In this document: positions 1 through 5,604 of the stretch, one piece after another
Numbering within the stretch: position 1 is the first letter of the stretch
How the letters are laid out: each line of letters begins with the position of its first letter
Origin: an uncultured Bacillota bacterium
GTDB taxonomy: Bacteria > Bacillota_I > Bacilli_A > RFN20 > CAG-288
Length of the DNA: 38,583 nt
NCBI GenBank assembly: GCA_949290645.1
Contig: CASESG010000008.1
Coordinates: 1-38,583 of the forward strand
Direction: 5' to 3'
Notes under the pieces: model-generated
Told to the model about the DNA's origin: nothing
What the model saw: the letters and a program-made list of their open reading frames with translations, nothing else
Databases searched by the model: none
Position numbers and translations under genes: made by a program

Positions 1-205
1 CGTAGACCGTCTTGAGGTTCTCGACGTTCATCTTGAAGCCGGGGTTCTTCGGGTCCTGGCTGGTCGGGTTCTGCCTCATCGTCCTCCCGACCCTCGGGGT
101 CTCAACGGAGACTCCCGAGTCCTTCCTCGCCGGCCCGGCTGCGCTCCCCATCGAGAGCAGGGCGAGCGCCGACAGCATCGCCACTTTGAGTTTCTTCTTG
201 GACAT
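1..205 (-). CDS. Secreted small protein, partial (C-terminus beyond the window)
   Basis: The reading frame opens at an ATG at 205 on the minus strand, preceded by a good ribosome site (GGAGGG about 6 bases upstream), and runs off the left window edge without a stop, so only about 68 residues are visible. The N-terminus has several lysines (MSKKKLKVA), then a hydrophobic stretch ending in small residues (SALALLSMGSAAG), the pattern of a Sec signal peptide. The exposed part is rich in Arg, Pro, Asn and Lys. It is the last visible gene of a run of small minus-strand genes starting near 2727. The family is not recognised. The function is unknown, and secretion is inferred only from the N-terminus. 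Confidence 0.6.
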   Translation of the reverse strand, partial: MSKKKLKVAMLSALALLSMGSAAGPARKDSGVSVETPRVGRTMRQNPTSQDPKNPGFKMNVENLKTVY

Positions 206-250
206 CCTTGTCCCTCCTTTTTCCTCGCTTCCCTTTCCGTCCTTCCGTCC

Positions 251-514
251 CTACCTCCTCGGGGTGTCCTTCCTGCCGAGCGACGAGAGGAACCCTCCCG
301 TGTTGGCATGGAACCCCGTCGCCATCGCCAGGCCCCGCAGGTACTCCGCCTCCGGGTCCCCCGTCGCCAGGGCCCGGAACTGCTCCATGTCGTAGAACTC
401 GTGGAGCAGGGCCGACCGCTTACGGTCGCCTCCCGACTTGCGGACGATCTCCTCGCCGCGCCTCACTCCCTCGGCATAGCCGGGGACCTTCCTCGACTTC
501 CTCATGAACTTCAT
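251..514 (-). CDS. Hypothetical small basic protein (87 aa)
   Basis: This 87-residue protein starts at an ATG at 514, with a strong AGGAGG eight bases upstream. The first 30 residues are very basic (K/R-rich). The middle (residues ~38-70) could be helical, with a DMEQFRALATGDPEAEYLRG stretch. No signal peptide, membrane segment or known motif is seen. It lies 12 bases downstream of the 107-residue gene and 45 bases upstream of the secreted partial gene, so the three probably share a transcript. The strong ribosome site supports that it is real. The function is unknown, and the context suggests mobile or accessory DNA. Confidence 0.6.
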   Translation of the reverse strand: MKFMRKSRKVPGYAEGVRRGEEIVRKSGGDRKRSALLHEFYDMEQFRALATGDPEAEYLRGLAMATGFHANTGGFLSSLGRKDTPRR

Positions 515-526
515 GGGACCTACCTC

Positions 527-850
527 CTATCTCCTAGGCGTCGTGCCCATCCCCCGCTCGATCGCGGAGAGCTGCTCGTCGACGCTGTCCGACCTCCCGG
601 GGTCGAGCTCGTAGACGAACTCGTCCCCCGACGTGCCCTTCCTCCGGTGGATCCTGCCGTCCCCGTGTTTCTTGACGAGGACGACCAACCTCCTTCCGTT
701 GCCCGTCAGGGTCACCTTCCTTCCCGGGACGTCCTGCTCCACCTTGTGCCCGTCGTACCATCCGAGGGCGCTGGCCATGTGGAGCCATCCCAGCTCCAGC
801 TCCCTGTCTCCGTTGTCGAAGCGGACCTCCAGGGGATGCTTCCCGCTCAT
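527..850 (-). CDS. Hypothetical protein (107 aa)
   Basis: The open frame extends further upstream, but the start chosen is the ATG at 850. This overlaps the stop of the preceding gene as ATGA, a usual arrangement for coupled translation, and a GAAGAAGG sequence lies upstream. The protein has 107 residues. It is acidic/basic mixed, with alternating short hydrophobic stretches (RRLVVLVKK near the middle) that look like a small beta-rich fold, and a predicted helix near the C-terminus (SVDEQLSAIERG). No catalytic motif or known domain was recognised. It is part of the minus-strand accessory gene run and its function is unknown. Confidence 0.6.
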   Translation of the reverse strand: MSGKHPLEVRFDNGDRELELGWLHMASALGWYDGHKVEQDVPGRKVTLTGNGRRLVVLVKKHGDGRIHRRKGTSGDEFVYELDPGRSDSVDEQLSAIERGMGTTPRR

Positions 851-1050
851 CGTTGGACCTTCTTCGCCTCGCGGACGTCCTTGGTCGACCCGTCGTCGTA
901 CCAGATCTGCATCTGAACGCCCTTGCGCGCCAGGTTCCTCACGTCCCTCCGGAACGACACCAGGGTCGCGTAGTCCCCGACCTGGTACCGCCCGTCCTTG
1001 CCGATCTTGAACGCCACCGGCTTCCTTCTCGACTTCAGCGGATTCTTCAT
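847..1050 (-). CDS. Hypothetical small basic protein (67 aa)
   Basis: The 67-residue frame starts at an ATG at 1050 behind an excellent ribosome site (AAGGAGG, eight bases upstream). The sequence is basic, with Lys/Arg at both ends, and contains a pattern suggesting a short beta-rich or SH3-like domain (KIGKDGRYQVGDYATLVSF, VQMQIWYDDGS). Such proteins can bind nucleic acid, but that is only a guess. It is translationally coupled (ATGA) to the 107-residue gene downstream. Repeat copy 1 (about 1124-1202) lies upstream of it. Confidence 0.6.
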   Translation of the reverse strand: MKNPLKSRRKPVAFKIGKDGRYQVGDYATLVSFRRDVRNLARKGVQMQIWYDDGSTKDVREAKKVQR

Positions 1051-1123
1051 CTATCAATCCTCCTTGATTTACGAAACTGAATCGACTAACATCTCTTTGC
1101 CAGCTATGCCCAGGGACACGTTC

Positions 1124-1202
1124 CCCGGAATTGATCATGTGGCCCGAAAGGGTTTCATCACGGCAAACTGCTGGCGTTTTTTATTTGAAATAAAGCTTTG
1201 CC
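1124..1202. repeat. Direct repeat copy 1 (~79 bp, diverged)
   Basis: This segment aligns with 1846-1925 in the same orientation. Shared blocks include TGATCATGTGGCCC, GGTTTCATCA, GGCAAACTG and TTTTTTATT. The differences are scattered substitutions plus one or two single-base indels, roughly 80-85% identity by eye. Read on the minus strand, it covers the last codons of the 108-residue gene (ending AKLYFK-stop) and the following intergenic sequence. It looks like a duplicated gene 3' end plus spacer. Confidence 0.75.
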
Positions 1203-1507
1203 TTGGAGTTGTTCCGCAGGAACCCCTCGATTTTCTCCTTATCAGCCGAAGAAAGGCTCCACTTGGAATAGTCGAGAAACTTGCTCTTCGGGACCTCGAC
1301 GACACGGGATTCCCAATAGTTCTCCTGCTCGTCATAGGGATTCGGATTGACGGCGAACTTCCGATTGCTCATCTTTGAACCGCGCTTCCTGGAATGGGTC
1401 ATCGGGATGAGCAAGAAGCGATCTCTCGACTCGCCGACGAGGATTCCCGGATGCCCGGAAACCTGCCTGCCGAACCGATAGGGAACCCTCTCGTACCTCT
1501 CGTCCAT
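1181..1507 (-). CDS. Small mobile-element-type protein (108 aa), possibly MazF/PemK-like
   Basis: The start is set at the ATG at 1507 because GGGAGGAAGGA lies just upstream; the longer frame has no such site. The protein has 108 residues. The first half follows the pattern R-x-x-GHPG-I-L-V-GE-x-R-D-x-hh-LIPMTHS, followed by NPNPYD and a basic helical C-terminus. I recall similar GHP...G...THS...NPNP proteins from plasmids and conjugative elements of Bacillota, some with a PemK/MazF-like small barrel. That link is memory-based and tentative, and no antitoxin is identified. Its last six codons fall inside repeat copy 1. Confidence 0.6.
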   Translation of the reverse strand: MDERYERVPYRFGRQVSGHPGILVGESRDRFLLIPMTHSRKRGSKMSNRKFAVNPNPYDEQENYWESRVVEVPKSKFLDYSKWSLSSADKEKIEGFLRNNSKAKLYFK

Positions 1508-1520
1508 GTCCTTCCTCCCG

Positions 1521-1769
1521 TCATCTCCTCGGCGTTCCCCGACCGGAGGGCCGATCGAAGTCCATCCCATACTGCTTCTCGAAGATCAGCAGGTGGGCCA
1601 GGACCGCGTCGAGGAACTGCCTCCTGTCACCGTCTTCGGGATACCTCTGGGCCAGGGCATGGACCCTGACGTAGGCCTCAGGTCCGTTGTTCCGGACGCA
1701 GGCGTCCGCGTATCTCGAGACGCGCCTGTGCCATCCTAAGCTTCCGTGGTTTGCCCTATGCAATGGCAT
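1521..1769 (-). CDS. Hypothetical protein (82 aa)
   Basis: The start is set at the ATG at 1769, six bases after a textbook AAGGAGGTG. The longer in-frame start at 1802 would lie upstream of that site. The 82-residue product looks alpha-helical and rich in Arg, His and Ala (YADACVRNNGPEAYVRVHA, DRRQFLDAVLAHLLIFEKQ), with no membrane segment. It ends 13 bases before the 108-residue gene, which suggests one transcript. The family is not recognised. Confidence 0.6.
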   Translation of the reverse strand: MPLHRANHGSLGWHRRVSRYADACVRNNGPEAYVRVHALAQRYPEDGDRRQFLDAVLAHLLIFEKQYGMDFDRPSGRGTPRR

Positions 1770-1845
1770 GCCAATCACCTCCTTGAATTCGACAACAAAC
1801 ATCGGATAGAATCTTCCTGCTCCGGCTAAGCCCTAGGCCGCAAGG

Positions 1846-1925
1846 CCATTGGAATGATCATGTGGCCCTAACAGGTTTCATCATGGCAAACTGCCGGAGC
1901 CTTTTTTATTGGAAATGAAGCTTCG
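1846..1925. repeat. Direct repeat copy 2 (~80 bp, diverged)
   Basis: This is the second copy of the repeat at 1124-1202, lying between the 65-residue gene and the 82-residue gene. On the minus strand it begins with codons reading AKLHFQ-stop, the counterpart of AKLYFK-stop in copy 1. This implies that the copied unit contained the tail of a gene similar to the 108-residue one. Confidence 0.75.
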
Positions 1926-1929
1926 CCAT
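1906..1929 (-). other. Seven-codon mini-ORF with a perfect ribosome site
   Basis: On the minus strand ATG at 1929 opens a frame MAKLHFQ-stop. AGGAGG at 1937-1942 lies seven bases upstream and overlaps the stop codon of the 65-residue gene, so initiation would be coupled. Its last six residues correspond to the C-terminus of the 108-residue protein (AKLYFK). It is most likely a deletion remnant that kept a start region and a gene tail, but translation as a short peptide cannot be excluded. Confidence 0.4.
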
Positions 1930-1940
1930 AGTCTTTCCTC

Positions 1941-2138
1941 CTAGTCCTCCACGGGAATCCTCCCAAGCCACCTCGACAGCTTCGCGGCGTTGTAGTCGTT
2001 GGCCCAATAGTGCCGCACCGTCCCGTCGTCCAGCTCGCACCGCAGGATCTTCCCGTGGCAGATCGCCGTGCACCTCTTCGTCCTCTTCACCGTCGGATAG
2101 TTGACGAACTTCCAGATCGTTTCCTTCACGTACGCCAT
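1941..2138 (-). CDS. Hypothetical protein (65 aa)
   Basis: The start is placed at the ATG at 2138, with GGGAGGGAA upstream; the longer open frame lacks a better site. The 65-residue protein is basic and contains two cysteines near the middle (KRCTAICHGKILRCELDDG, with a third at the end of that stretch) followed by GTVRHYWANDYNAAKLSRWLGR. The Cys/His content might bind metal, but there is no clean zinc-finger spacing. The gene follows a hairpin-rich spacer after the 163-residue gene. Function unknown. Confidence 0.55.
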   Translation of the reverse strand: MAYVKETIWKFVNYPTVKRTKRCTAICHGKILRCELDDGTVRHYWANDYNAAKLSRWLGRIPVED

Positions 2139-2159
2139 GTCCGTTCCCTCCCGTCGGAT

Positions 2160-2235
2160 GGGCCAGGGACGGAAAGGGAGCCGAAATCCCCTGGCCCACC
2201 CAACGCGAGGGCCGTCCCGGAGGACGGCACGGCCC
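2160..2235 (-). promoter_or_regulatory. Two strong intercistronic hairpins
   Basis: GGGCCGT (2209-2215) pairs with ACGGCCC (2229-2235) directly after the stop of the 163-residue gene, with an alternative inner stem CCGTCC/GGACGG (2212-2217 and 2222-2227). A second stem, GGGCCAGGGA (2160-2169) with TCCCCTGGCCC (2187-2197), allows ten pairs with one bulge and sits in the leader of the 65-residue gene. Neither has a T-tract, so they look more like mRNA stabilisers or attenuating structures than terminators. Confidence 0.5.
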
Positions 2236-2727
2236 CTAGCCCAGGTCGTCGAAGTACCCGACGCCCTTGACCGAGCCCGCATAGCCGCGGTCGACGACGC
2301 CCTCGAGCCCGAGGCACTCGACCAGGTCCACCTGCGAGCCCGTCAGGAGCTGGTTGAGGTAGACCTTCCTCTCCAACGGGGCGGCGTAGCCCTCGACGTA
2401 GTAGTCGAACTCGTGGCCGTCCTCCTCCGACACGCCCCTTCCCTTCACGACCCGGTAGGGGAACGAGACCGTGTACTCGCTCTTGGTCGAGTCCTTCCCC
2501 CTCAGCCTGGCGACCAGGTGGTAGGTCGCACGGTCGATCGGGAAACGGACCTCGAGCCGCGAGTCGAGCATGTAGACGTATGCGTTGAAGCGGACCTGCC
2601 CCGTCCGGTCGTTGGTCGTCTCGACCATCCTCATCGGGAGGCGGGGGAGCTTGAGGAGCTCCTCGACCGAGAACTCCGACAGCTTGCGGAAGCCCTCCGC
2701 GACGACGCCCTTCTCTTCTTCTGCCAT
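2236..2727 (-). CDS. Hypothetical protein (163 aa), first gene of the minus-strand run
   Basis: The start is set at the ATG at 2727, after AGGAAAGGAG. The product has 163 residues: an acidic helical N-terminus (AEEEKGVVAEGFRKLSEFSV), then a stretch with regular beta-like alternation (VRFNAYVYMLDSRLEVRFP, YTVSFPYRVV), and a C-terminal part with LLTGSQVDLVECLG. No membrane segment or catalytic motif is recognised. It is the first gene transcribed from the divergent control region shared with the XRE regulator, so it is probably under that regulator's control. The function is unknown. Confidence 0.65.
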   Translation of the reverse strand: MAEEEKGVVAEGFRKLSEFSVEELLKLPRLPMRMVETTNDRTGQVRFNAYVYMLDSRLEVRFPIDRATYHLVARLRGKDSTKSEYTVSFPYRVVKGRGVSEEDGHEFDYYVEGYAAPLERKVYLNQLLTGSQVDLVECLGLEGVVDRGYAGSVKGVGYFDDLG

Positions 2728-2745
2728 GTTGTGTGGCTCCTTTCC

Positions 2746-2793
2746 TAGCAAGAAATGCTATTTATAAACGATATTAGCATTTTTTTTTTTTTT
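2746..2793. promoter_or_regulatory. Divergent promoter with palindromic operator and T14 tract
   Basis: AAATGCTA (2753-2760) and TAGCATTT (2775-2782) form a perfect inverted repeat with a 14-base spacer. An additional TAGCA half-site at 2746-2750 makes a smaller palindrome with TGCTA at 2756-2760. A minus-strand -10 candidate, TATAAA (revcomp at 2761-2766), lies between the main arms, so a bound repressor would block transcription of the 163-residue gene. A run of 14 T follows (2780-2793). The obvious candidate ligand is the XRE protein encoded 40 bases away. Confidence 0.6.
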
Positions 2794-2830
2794 GCAAGGG
2801 GTGGTTGCCAAAAACTTAAAATATCCACAA

Positions 2831-3187
2831 ATGGACAGACCAAAGAACCTGTTTTCGGAATACCGGAAGGACAAGGGACTCCGCCAGAAGGACGTCGCGG
2901 AATACCTGAACGTGGCCACCGCCACATATGCCAATTGGGAACAGGGAAGGGCGGAACCGGACCTCGAGACGTTGAAGAGACTTTCGGAGCTCTACCAAGC
3001 GACGATCAACCAGCTCCTCGGGCTCAAGGACAAGGACCTGATACTGACTTCAAGGATTCAGTACGAAAGGATTGTCCAGGCACGGGACATCCTGGATAAA
3101 GTCGTCTACGAGATGCACATAAACTCCGGCATCGAGATTGTCGGCGACAACAATCGAATCGAAATCAAGAAGAGAATCAAGAAATAA
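2831..3187 (+). CDS. XRE-family helix-turn-helix regulator (118 aa)
   Basis: Residues ~5-60 have the Cro/C1 helix-turn-helix pattern: LFSEYRKDKGLRQKDVAEYL, then ATYANWEQGRAEPDLETL and a LSELYQATINQLLG segment. The C-terminal half is helical and ends in a short basic beta-like tail (EIVGDNNRIEIKKRIKK) that could serve dimerisation. The ATG at 2831 matches the usual length of such regulators; upstream TTG and GTG codons in frame are possible but lack a better ribosome site. No strong Shine-Dalgarno is visible. It is divergent from the accessory gene run and adjacent to a palindromic operator, so autoregulation is inferred. Confidence 0.85.
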   Translation: MDRPKNLFSEYRKDKGLRQKDVAEYLNVATATYANWEQGRAEPDLETLKRLSELYQATINQLLGLKDKDLILTSRIQYERIVQARDILDKVVYEMHINSGIEIVGDNNRIEIKKRIKK

Positions 3188-3190
3188 ACG

Positions 3191-3243
3191 AAAAGGGGAC
3201 CGTCTTTCCCAGGAGAGACACGGGAAGGATCGATCCCCTTTTT
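3191..3243 (+). terminator. Rho-independent terminator after the XRE gene, possibly bidirectional
   Basis: AAAAGGGGA (3191-3199) pairs with TCCCCTTTT (3234-3242). A nested stem is CTTTCCC (3204-3210) with GGGAAGG (3222-3228). A T-run follows on the plus strand, and an equivalent T-run exists on the minus strand, so it could also stop an antisense transcript coming from the right. Confidence 0.65.
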
Positions 3244-3264
3244 GATTCCAGCCTTTCTCCTTCA

Positions 3265-3297
3265 CGGGAACCCGTCCATTGAAACTGGAGGTTCCCG
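3265..3297 (+). promoter_or_regulatory. Hairpin enclosing the ribosome site of the 33-aa peptide gene
   Basis: CGGGAACC (3265-3272) is perfectly complementary to GGTTCCCG (3290-3297), which ends at the base before the ATG. The Shine-Dalgarno GGAGG (3287-3291) lies at the base of the loop and partly inside the stem. The left arm can instead pair locally (ACGG-GAAC-CCGT, 3264-3275), which would free the ribosome site. This is a plausible structural switch on translation. Confidence 0.55.
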
Positions 3298-3399
3298 ATG
3301 AAAAAGAAAACGAAAAGAAGACTAGAGATCGCAGCTCTAGTCTTCGACATCTTGGAAGCAATTGCAACGCTTCTAAGTATCATCTTAACACTAATCTAG
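3298..3399 (+). CDS. Small hydrophobic membrane peptide (33 aa), type I toxin-like candidate
   Basis: The ATG at 3298 follows GGAGG with six-base spacing. The peptide has a basic head (MKKKTKRRLE) and then one continuous hydrophobic helix ending in LSIILTLI, which would span the membrane once. The coding sequence contains a perfect 11-bp inverted repeat (3317-3327 with 3335-3345), and the stop codon TAG sits in the loop of a perfect 9-bp palindrome (3388-3408). Size, charge pattern and heavy mRNA structure resemble type I toxins and small holin-like peptides, but no homology is claimed. No convincing sense promoter is seen; transcription may come from the XRE gene by read-through. Confidence 0.55.
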   Translation: MKKKTKRRLEIAALVFDILEAIATLLSIILTLI

Positions 3400-3411
3400 G
3401 ATTAGTGTAAA
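3382..3411 (-). promoter_or_regulatory. Candidate antisense promoter facing the small peptide gene
   Basis: On the minus strand TTTACA (revcomp at 3406-3411), an 18-base spacer and TAAGAT (revcomp at 3382-3387) form a moderate sigma-A-like promoter; -35 matches 5/6 and -10 matches 4/6. RNA starting near 3375 would be antisense to the peptide gene and its leader and could end at the terminator at 3191-3243. The spacer is the palindrome around the stop codon. Confidence 0.3.
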
Positions 3412-3666
3412 GAGCTGCCCTCTCGAGTCCCTTTTCGCCTCAATCCACCCTCACGCCATCGATGGACAGTTCCTGCCATCGCCCCTGGAACCGATAAAAA
3501 ACAAGCGTTGATACAGATTTGATACAGATGACAGAGAAATGATAATTTCTCTGTCGCCAAGACTGCGACTTGAAAAATGCATGAAACCTTTTATTAGCAA
3601 AAACAGCTAATAAAAGGTCAACGCCGAAATCCGAAAGTTCTCTCTCACTCCGCCAGTGTGACGCCC
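3400..3666. other. Non-coding tract dense in perfect inverted repeats
   Basis: No gene with a ribosome site is seen here. The tract holds CGATGG/CCATCG (3460-3465, 3476-3481); a tandem 11-mer TGATACAGATT/TGATACAGATG (3509-3530); ACAGAGAAAT-GATA-ATTTCTCTGT (3531-3554); and CCTTTTATTAGC/GCTAATAAAAGG with an A-rich loop (3587-3618). With the two palindromes in the peptide gene, that makes at least five perfect stems in 300 bases. Candidate roles are an attachment or transfer site, a structured RNA, or the edge of the accessory region; none is proven. Confidence 0.5.
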
Positions 3667-3703
3667 AAAGAACCCCGTGTCTTCTTGCATGGGGTTCTTT
3701 TTT
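3667..3703. terminator. Strong terminator between the accessory region and the rml operon
   Basis: AAAGAACCCC (3667-3676) pairs perfectly with GGGGTTCTTT (3691-3700), followed by more T on the plus strand. It lies 16 bases beyond the rmlB stop and can serve as the end of the minus-strand rml operon, while the longer T-run on the plus strand would stop transcripts from the left. Confidence 0.75.
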
Positions 3704-3718
3704 CGTAGAAGAGAGAAA

Positions 3719-4747
3719 TCAGGAATTCTTTTCGAGGGTCTCGTATCGCTGGATCCACTGACGATACTCGCCGCTTTCCACGTGCCGGAGCCATTGCTGA
3801 TTTTCCAGGTTCCAGCGGATGGTTTCCTGGATTCCGGTCTCGAAGCTGTGCTTTGGCTTCCAGCCGATTTCGCTCTCGATCTTGTCGGGGCAGATGGCAT
3901 AGCGACGATCGTGACCAGGTCTGTCCTTCACGAATTCGATTTGGTTCTCTTCCTTTCCCAAGGCTTTCAGGATGGTCTTGACGACTTCCAGGTTGCTTCT
4001 TTCGTTGTGGCCACCGACATTGTAAATTTCGCCTTCCTTTCCGCGTCGGACGATTTCATCGATGGCTTCGCAATGGTCATAGACATGGAGCCAATCGCGG
4101 ACGTTCCTTCCGTCTCCATAGACAGGGAGCTTCTCTCCTTTTCTTGCTTTTTCAATCATCAGCGGAATCAATTTCTCCGGGAACTGATAGGGGCCGTAGT
4201 TGTTGGAGCAGCGGGAGATGGTCACTCCGAGATGGAAAGTCCGGTGATAGGCCATCACCAGCAGATCGGCCGCTGCCTTGGAGGCGGAGTAGGGGGAAGA
4301 GGCCTTGAGAGGAGTGTCCTCGTGGAAGAGCAAGTCTTTTCTCTCCAGAGGAAGGTCGCCATAGACCTCGTCGGTCGAAACCTGATGGAAACGGCGGACT
4401 CCATATTTCCGACAGGCATCCATCAAGACCTGGACACCTAGGACGTTGGTCTCCAGGAAGATGGACGGATTCTCGATCGAGCGGTCGACATGAGACTCCG
4501 CGGCGAAGTTGATCACGACATCGAACTTTTCCTTCCGGAACAGGTCGTCGACCAAAGAGCGGTCGCAGATATCTCCTTTGGCGAAACGGAAGTTCTTTCT
4601 CTTCAGGACTTCCTCCAGGGTCTCCATGTTTCCGGCATAGGTCAGCTTATCCAGGCAGACATAGAAATCCTCGGGGTATTTCTCGGTCATGATCTGGAGG
4701 AAGTTTCCTCCGATGAAGCCGGCACCTCCGGTGACAAGAATTTTCAT
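3719..4747 (-). CDS. rmlB: dTDP-glucose 4,6-dehydratase
   Basis: This is the second enzyme of dTDP-L-rhamnose synthesis, converting dTDP-glucose to dTDP-4-keto-6-deoxyglucose with NAD+ in the cytoplasm. It is 342 residues, the normal length. It has the N-terminal Rossmann motif GGAGFIGGN (residues 7-15), the STDEVYGD active-site segment (~124-131), the YSASK catalytic Tyr/Lys pair (~153-157) and SNNYGPYQFPEKLIPL typical of RmlB. It is the last gene of the operon; its ATG overlaps the rmlD stop (ATGA). It supplies rhamnose for the polysaccharide genes at 26339-35742. Assignment is firm. Confidence 0.96.
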   Translation of the reverse strand: MKILVTGGAGFIGGNFLQIMTEKYPEDFYVCLDKLTYAGNMETLEEVLKRKNFRFAKGDICDRSLVDDLFRKEKFDVVINFAAESHVDRSIENPSIFLETNVLGVQVLMDACRKYGVRRFHQVSTDEVYGDLPLERKDLLFHEDTPLKASSPYSASKAAADLLVMAYHRTFHLGVTISRCSNNYGPYQFPEKLIPLMIEKARKGEKLPVYGDGRNVRDWLHVYDHCEAIDEIVRRGKEGEIYNVGGHNERSNLEVVKTILKALGKEENQIEFVKDRPGHDRRYAICPDKIESEIGWKPKHSFETGIQETIRWNLENQQWLRHVESGEYRQWIQRYETLEKNS

Positions 4748-5604
4748 TTTTCAGTCTCTCCTTCCGTGAGGAAACGTCTCAAGGCATCTCTCCAATCGGG
4801 CAACAGGGAAAAGGAGTTGTCCTGCAAGGATTTCTTGCTGAGCTTGGAGTTCATCGGTCTCTTGGCCAAGGGATGGCCGATTTCTTGATATTGGGCGGTC
4901 GTGACGGGAATGATCGTAACATCTTTGTGCGATTCTTCTGATATTGCTTTGGCAAAATCGTACCAGGAACAGAAGCCTTCGTTCGTTGCGTGATAGAGTC
5001 CGTATTTTTCGGTCGTGATCATATCGCAGAGCAGTTTTGCCAAATCCTTGGCATAGGTCGGAGAGCCGATTTGATCCTGGACGACTTGGACTTGCTCGTG
5101 GTTTTCGAAGAGGCGGAGCATCGTCTTGACGAAGTTTTTCCCCTTTCCGAAGACCCAGGATGTCCGCACCACGAAGGACTTCTCATAGCTCAAGGCGAAG
5201 AGCTCGCCGAGTCTCTTTGTCTCGCCATAGACGTTGATGGGATTTGTCCTGGAGTCGATGTCGTAGCACAAGTCCTTGTCCAGCTTTCCGTCAAAGACAT
5301 AGTCGGTGGAGATGTGGAGGAAAGAACAGCCGACCTTGCGGCAGTTCTCGACCATACGATGGACGGCCAAGGCATTGATTTCCTTGCAGACTTCTCTCTC
5401 CTGTTCGGCCTTGTCGACGGCGGTATAGGCCGCGGCATTGAGGACGACATCGGGCCGTTCCGAAAGAATCCTGTCCGTGCCGTGCTCTGTCGTGAGGTCG
5501 GCCTCTTCCTTGGAAAGAGGAACGACTTCGTTTCCTCTTTCCCGGAGAAGAGAAAGGCATTCCTGACCGACCTGGCCATCGGGTCCAAAAAGCAGGACTT
5601 TCAT
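4744..5604 (-). CDS. rmlD: dTDP-4-dehydrorhamnose reductase
   Basis: This enzyme makes the final NAD(P)H-dependent reduction to dTDP-L-rhamnose. The 286-residue protein has the nucleotide-binding G-x-x-G-Q-x-G variant (GPDGQVGQ, residues 8-15), the STDYVFDG segment and the YGETKRLGE stretch carrying the catalytic Tyr-x-x-x-Lys. The C-terminal half has the usual substrate-domain pattern (YGLYHATNEGFCSWYDFAKA). It is translationally coupled on both sides by four-base overlaps with rmlC and rmlB, consistent with one operon rmlA-C-D-B. Confidence 0.95.
   Translation of the reverse strand: MKVLLFGPDGQVGQECLSLLRERGNEVVPLSKEEADLTTEHGTDRILSERPDVVLNAAAYTAVDKAEQEREVCKEINALAVHRMVENCRKVGCSFLHISTDYVFDGKLDKDLCYDIDSRTNPINVYGETKRLGELFALSYEKSFVVRTSWVFGKGKNFVKTMLRLFENHEQVQVVQDQIGSPTYAKDLAKLLCDMITTEKYGLYHATNEGFCSWYDFAKAISEESHKDVTIIPVTTAQYQEIGHPLAKRPMNSKLSKKSLQDNSFSLLPDWRDALRRFLTEGETEK

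Noticed and set aside
851..1138. N-terminal extension of the 107-aa gene
   Set aside because: The open frame continues upstream but overlaps the well-supported 67-aa gene. The ATGA start at 850 fits better.
1846..1925. Integron-type attC site in the direct repeats
   Set aside because: A GTTAGGG string is present in copy 2 only. The paired R'/R'' boxes and imperfect palindrome of attC are missing in copy 1.
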